Below are positions 61,056-64,000 of a stretch of DNA of 64,000 nucleotides, one piece after another (position 1 is the first letter of the stretch; each line of letters begins with the position of its first letter). Both the position numbers and the translations under genes were made by a program. The notes under the pieces were generated by a model. It made no database searches, was not told where the DNA came from, and saw nothing but the letters and a program-made list of their open reading frames with translations. Origin of the DNA: Lewinellaceae bacterium. Lineage in GTDB: Bacteria > Bacteroidota > Bacteroidia > Chitinophagales > Saprospiraceae. The stretch lies in assembly GCA_020636105.1 (NCBI GenBank), contig JACJYL010000002.1, forward strand, positions 1,240,001 to 1,304,000, given 5' to 3'.

Positions 61056-61499
61056 ATGGTTAAGCATTTAACAATTATCACCTCCCTACTATTCATCCTT
61101 GCATTCCAATGCGAGCGCAATATCAGTTTTCCATTAAACGAAGCATTCCAAATAAAAATGGACGAAATACAATCCAATAAAATGCTTAAAGTGATGGTCA
61201 GTCCGGAAGAGGTGGCGGAAGATTCCCGTTGTCCCAAAAACACTACCTGTGTCTGGGCCGGGCAGGTAAAAATAAAGTTCTCTTTATGGGACGCTTCCAA
61301 AGAGGCCCAACACTTCGTGCTTTCCCTGCGCGATGACAAACCGGATGAGGCCATGCAGGTCGTTGATGGTTATACCTATCAACTTATGGCCGTTGATCCT
61401 TATCCTGTTGAAGGATCCGAAGTGGCTAATGAAGATTACATGATAACGCTTCTGGTGAGAAAGGCTGAAGCAGGAGATGGGAGGCTTGATGAGCAGTGA
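61056..61499 (+). CDS. small secreted lipoprotein-like protein
   Basis: This 147-residue protein has an N-terminal signal with a Cys near ~19 (ILAFQCERN) and a conserved-looking Cys pair segment DSRCPKNTTCVWAGQVKI, followed by strands (FVLSLRDDKPDEA, then YTYQLMAVDPYP). The motif RCPxxxxCVWAG is seen in other small secreted proteins of the phylum. Function unknown. It lies 22 bases after the TPR-like gene and may belong to the same transcript. Confidence 0.7.
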   Translation: MVKHLTIITSLLFILAFQCERNISFPLNEAFQIKMDEIQSNKMLKVMVSPEEVAEDSRCPKNTTCVWAGQVKIKFSLWDASKEAQHFVLSLRDDKPDEAMQVVDGYTYQLMAVDPYPVEGSEVANEDYMITLLVRKAEAGDGRLDEQ

Positions 61500-61536
61500 G
61501 CCTGGTTTGCTGGATACTCATTGCCGGAGAATTGAA

Positions 61537-61591
61537 GTGACCTCTTCGCCGGGCGTCCTGGCATGCTATAAACCCGGTGCGAAGAGGTCAC
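61537..61591. repeat. long inverted repeat between two genes
   Basis: GTGACCTCTTCGC (61537-61549) and GCGAAGAGGTCAC (61579-61591) are perfect 13-base arms, with extra CGGG/CCCG pairing inside. There is no T-run, so a simple terminator is unlikely. It may be a REP-like element or a shared processing hairpin between converging genes. Confidence 0.5.
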
Positions 61592-61657
61592 CTTGAGTAC
61601 AAAAGAGGGGTTGGCCCGTCACCGGCATTGAGTACCGAGCCACCAATAACTAACCGC

Positions 61658-62341
61658 CTACTCCCTCAAATCCTCCACATAATACCCCGGAAATTTATCT
61701 TTATTAAAAGAGAAGGCCGAAGCAACCAGGCCTGTATTGGTTTTTACTTTCCCAATATGTAAAGTGTATCGGGAAGCATCCTTACTATAAGCCTTCACCC
61801 GGATAATTTCAGAAGCATTTTTGTCGACGGTCAGGACGAGTTTCGCATAATCTGAATGGTCCCGATCGAGAGGCTTGAAGGTAATTTCCTGAAGCCGTTT
61901 GCCGTTTTCAACCAGCTCTCCAGTGAGGAAAAAGACAAAATTATCGGATTCATAAAAATTAAAAATGGCCTGGGGCGACAACACACTATTGTCTTCATCA
62001 GGATCAGGCATGTTGTTGATCTGGACCTCTTTATTGTTATGCAGAATAAAATAGATGGACTTGCCGTCGCAAAAAACTTCCTGGGTACCCAATTTGAAAT
62101 GGTACTTATCTCCCTGTCTTTCGAGGGTACCTTGCTGGGATTCTTTGGGCTGGTCCGGAATTTCAATATCCAAAACAAAAGAGAATTCAACAGTTTTATA
62201 AGCATCGTATTTTGCTTGGATTTTCTTGAGCATTTCCTTTGCTTCAGGATCGGAGTCCTCAGCGCTTACGTACTGTTTGGGTTGTGCAACCACAATGGTT
62301 CCCAATAATAAAAAGAGTGCAAAACCAAGGATTTTTTTCAT
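61658..62341 (-). CDS. outer-membrane lipoprotein carrier LolA-like protein
   Basis: This 227-residue protein starts at the ATG at 62341, where the signal peptide begins (MKKILGFALFLLLGTIVVAQ). The mature part follows the LolA pattern: a first helix (AKEMLKKIQAKYDAYKTVEF), then a half-barrel of strands (FVLDIEIPDQPKESQQGTLE, DKYHFKLGTQEVFCDGKSIY, FVFFLTGELVENGKRLQE). It would carry lipoproteins across the periplasm to the outer membrane. Confidence 0.82.
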   Translation of the reverse strand: MKKILGFALFLLLGTIVVAQPKQYVSAEDSDPEAKEMLKKIQAKYDAYKTVEFSFVLDIEIPDQPKESQQGTLERQGDKYHFKLGTQEVFCDGKSIYFILHNNKEVQINNMPDPDEDNSVLSPQAIFNFYESDNFVFFLTGELVENGKRLQEITFKPLDRDHSDYAKLVLTVDKNASEIIRVKAYSKDASRYTLHIGKVKTNTGLVASAFSFNKDKFPGYYVEDLRE

Positions 62342-62872
62342 CTTAATTAATTGTTTGATATTCAAAATAGTAGCCCATTCAGGGTTTAAAAACGGTATAT
62401 GCTTCAAACGCGCAAGTTCTGCAAATTATTGAAACAAGAATGTTTTGCAAAGGTTAAAGTTTGTTAAGCAAATCCCAAATCCTTTGTGTATCGTTTATAG
62501 GACGAGGCTTTCGGGTGAAAGTCAATGAAAGAAAGACGTTTCTTGAAAAAAATACAGGCCTAAAGTCGCCGAACTCAAAGCTTTATTGGAAATAATTCCA
62601 CTTTTTTAGTAATTTTCAGAAAAATCAGGCGGGATAATGTGTTTTTTTGTAATTTTAGGTTTTATTACTTGCCAGATAGTCATGCAGTCCCCCGGTGCGA
62701 CAAATTAACATCTCAATCCTTATTATTTTTTGAGTGATCAAAAACTATTTTAAACAAATTTATGTAATTAATAATCTATTACTCAATAGAAACCAGGTGA
62801 TACTGTTTTTTCCTGCAAGGAGATAGAGGTAAAGCCTATAATTTGGTTATTCAATAGATTAAAAACATACAA
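62342..62872. other. non-coding stretch
   Basis: Between LolA and the next gene there are about 530 bases without a supportable gene. Near 62837 a weak TATAATTTGG box could act as a -7 element for the plus-strand gene at 62873. Nothing else stands out. Confidence 0.4.
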
Positions 62873-63280
62873 ATGAAAAATTTGATTTTTTTCCTATGTT
62901 TATTACTCCCGGTATTTGCATTCTCTCAGGAAAAAAAACCGGCTTATTGTGATGAACTTCCTGTCTCTTACGAAAAAGGAGCCTGGACCACTGTCAAAGG
63001 AGGCTCTCCTCCGCCTAAAAACAGTTTGCCTAAATTTAAAACCGTTCCGGTCAGGTGTTATAAAATTCAAGTGGCGCTGCTTAAATTCACCAGCCCCGAA
63101 AATTATCCTTTTCATGAAAGCCTTATCGCCCGCCACCGGCCTTGTGAAGATGTTTGGGTCGTTGAATCCAAAGAGTGTTTTGATACCCGTGCCGATGCCA
63201 ATAAAATGAAGGATAAACTCATTGGTCTGGGGTATAAAGGCGCTTACGTGATAGAACTCATCGCCTGGGAGACTCAATAA
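62873..63280 (+). CDS. secreted SPOR-like protein
   Basis: This 135-residue protein has a signal peptide (to ~FAFSQ) and a mature domain of about 80 residues. YKIQVALLKFTSPENYPFHE is followed later by CFDTRADANKMKDKLIGLGY and AYVIEL, which resembles the RNP-like SPOR fold that binds denuded peptidoglycan. Two Cys residues (CEDVW, ECFDT) may pair. Its stop overlaps the end of the converging beta-propeller gene by a few bases. Confidence 0.65.
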   Translation: MKNLIFFLCLLLPVFAFSQEKKPAYCDELPVSYEKGAWTTVKGGSPPPKNSLPKFKTVPVRCYKIQVALLKFTSPENYPFHESLIARHRPCEDVWVVESKECFDTRADANKMKDKLIGLGYKGAYVIELIAWETQ

Positions 63281-64000
63281 AATAAAAATTGCGCAGGAAT
63301 CACCCCCGCTTCAGTCGTTTCCAAAAGATTCCCCTGTCTTCCATAAATGTAGACTTTCCCTTTTTGGGCATAATCTATTGCATCCCCAACTATTAAATTT
63401 CCCGTTGCAGGATCCACCGCCAGAGCATAAAAATTGCTCCCGCTGGCCTGTATAAGCGGTGAGGCGGGTAAATTCGTATCGCTTAAGGCAAAAGCATAAA
63501 TATCATTTTTCAGATAATACAGGGTATCCCCCGCTGAATTAAAAGACAACCGGGCTGCAAATCCAAGGTCGTAATCCTCAAACAACAAACTCCTTTCCAC
63601 CTCAAAAGTTTGAGGGTTCACACAATAAAGCCCTGCTGGTTCAGCCAGGGATTCGGCTCCCCGGCAATAGATCCATAGTTTATTATTCCCATCCCTGGCA
63701 ATAGCAACCGGATCATAACCCACCTGGATACTATCGGCAAGGAAATCATTTTCAGCATCTATCACATAAATTTGATCATGAGGATCCAACCGTATATCCC
63801 AGGGTGAGGTGACAAAAACATAGGCGTCCACCTTTTCCATTTGCTCGGTCCAGAAAGGCATCATGATACTACCCGTCACGGTGCCTTCCATCAGGTTTAC
63901 CACCTGAATACTATTAGAATACAGATCACTCACATAAGCCTTCCCTTCGCTTACCGGCAAAAAATGCCTGGGCGATTCAAAGGGCTGAATCAATCCTTCC
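63274..64000 (-). CDS. YncE/DUF5074-like beta-propeller protein, C-terminal part (cut by window end)
   Basis: The frame is open at the right edge, so the N-terminal part of the protein is outside the window. About 240 C-terminal residues are present with repeated propeller-like strands (GKAYVSDLYSNSIQVVNLME, DPVAIARDGNNKLWIYCRGA, FYALAVDPATGNLIVGDA). The repeats fit the YncE/DUF5074 family of secreted propellers, which often bind a cofactor or metal. A TTG at 63993 is an unlikely start; the coding region continues past 64000. Confidence 0.75.
   Translation of the reverse strand, partial: EGLIQPFESPRHFLPVSEGKAYVSDLYSNSIQVVNLMEGTVTGSIMMPFWTEQMEKVDAYVFVTSPWDIRLDPHDQIYVIDAENDFLADSIQVGYDPVAIARDGNNKLWIYCRGAESLAEPAGLYCVNPQTFEVERSLLFEDYDLGFAARLSFNSAGDTLYYLKNDIYAFALSDTNLPASPLIQASGSNFYALAVDPATGNLIVGDAIDYAQKGKVYIYGRQGNLLETTEAGVIPAQFLFY

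Overview
The window reads as Bacteroidota DNA, probably of the Saprospiria type. It carries proteins with type IX secretion C-terminal sorting domains. It also carries families typical of the phylum: DUF6660-like, HYC_CC_PP-like, DUF6702-like, and long CusA proteins fused to TolC. Promoter-like boxes follow the -33 TTG / -7 TAnnTTTG pattern. The genus cannot be fixed from the sequence alone.

Positions 1 to about 49,268 form an AT-rich heavy-metal (chiefly copper, also Zn/Cd-type) resistance island that ends at the 3' end of a tRNA-Phe gene (49,269-49,341, minus strand). Beyond the tRNA the base composition is visibly richer in G+C and the genes look like ordinary chromosome.

Within the island, 1-7.4 kb (minus) holds an MFS efflux gene cut by the window edge, a remnant of a P-type ATPase, and a glycolysis-like group: class I aldolase, alpha/beta hydrolase, an ATP-cone nuclease and a type II GAPDH. 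These are followed by small metal-linked proteins. 7.5-15.2 kb (minus) holds His- and Met-rich lipoproteins, two cytochromes c, a porin, UspA, a PII protein and a spermidine-synthase-like membrane protein. 15.9-26.1 kb (plus) is a CzcA/CusA-TolC fusion pump with its adaptor, a second PII protein, a methyltransferase, a Zn/Cd-type P-type ATPase and small Cys/His-rich secreted proteins. 26.6-45.4 kb (minus) is a long copper cluster: CusA, CusC-like TolC, CusB, metal-binding lipoproteins, CopB (CPH), a secreted metalloprotease, two HMA-AraC regulators flanking an NDH-2-like oxidoreductase, CopA (CPC) and a CopZ-like protein.

45.5-49.27 kb, between the copper cluster and the tRNA, is an orphan segment. 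It contains a broken third HMA-AraC gene and two unknown proteins. One of the two begins with a sequence resembling ribosomal protein bTHX and continues into a possible PD-(D/E)XK nuclease core; it is the most unusual gene in the window.

49.6-64 kb is ordinary chromosome: an MtfA-like protein with a broken zinc motif, an IS200/IS605 insertion, a large T9SS lamin-tail protein, HupE/DUF6702, YidD, lipoproteins, a TPR-like protein, LolA, and a beta-propeller protein cut by the right edge.

Taken together the island looks able to detect metal through HMA-AraC proteins, export it across both membranes (P-type ATPases plus two tripartite RND systems), buffer it in the periplasm with His/Met/Cys-rich lipoproteins, and possibly replace metal-sensitive glycolytic enzymes. 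That last role is inference.
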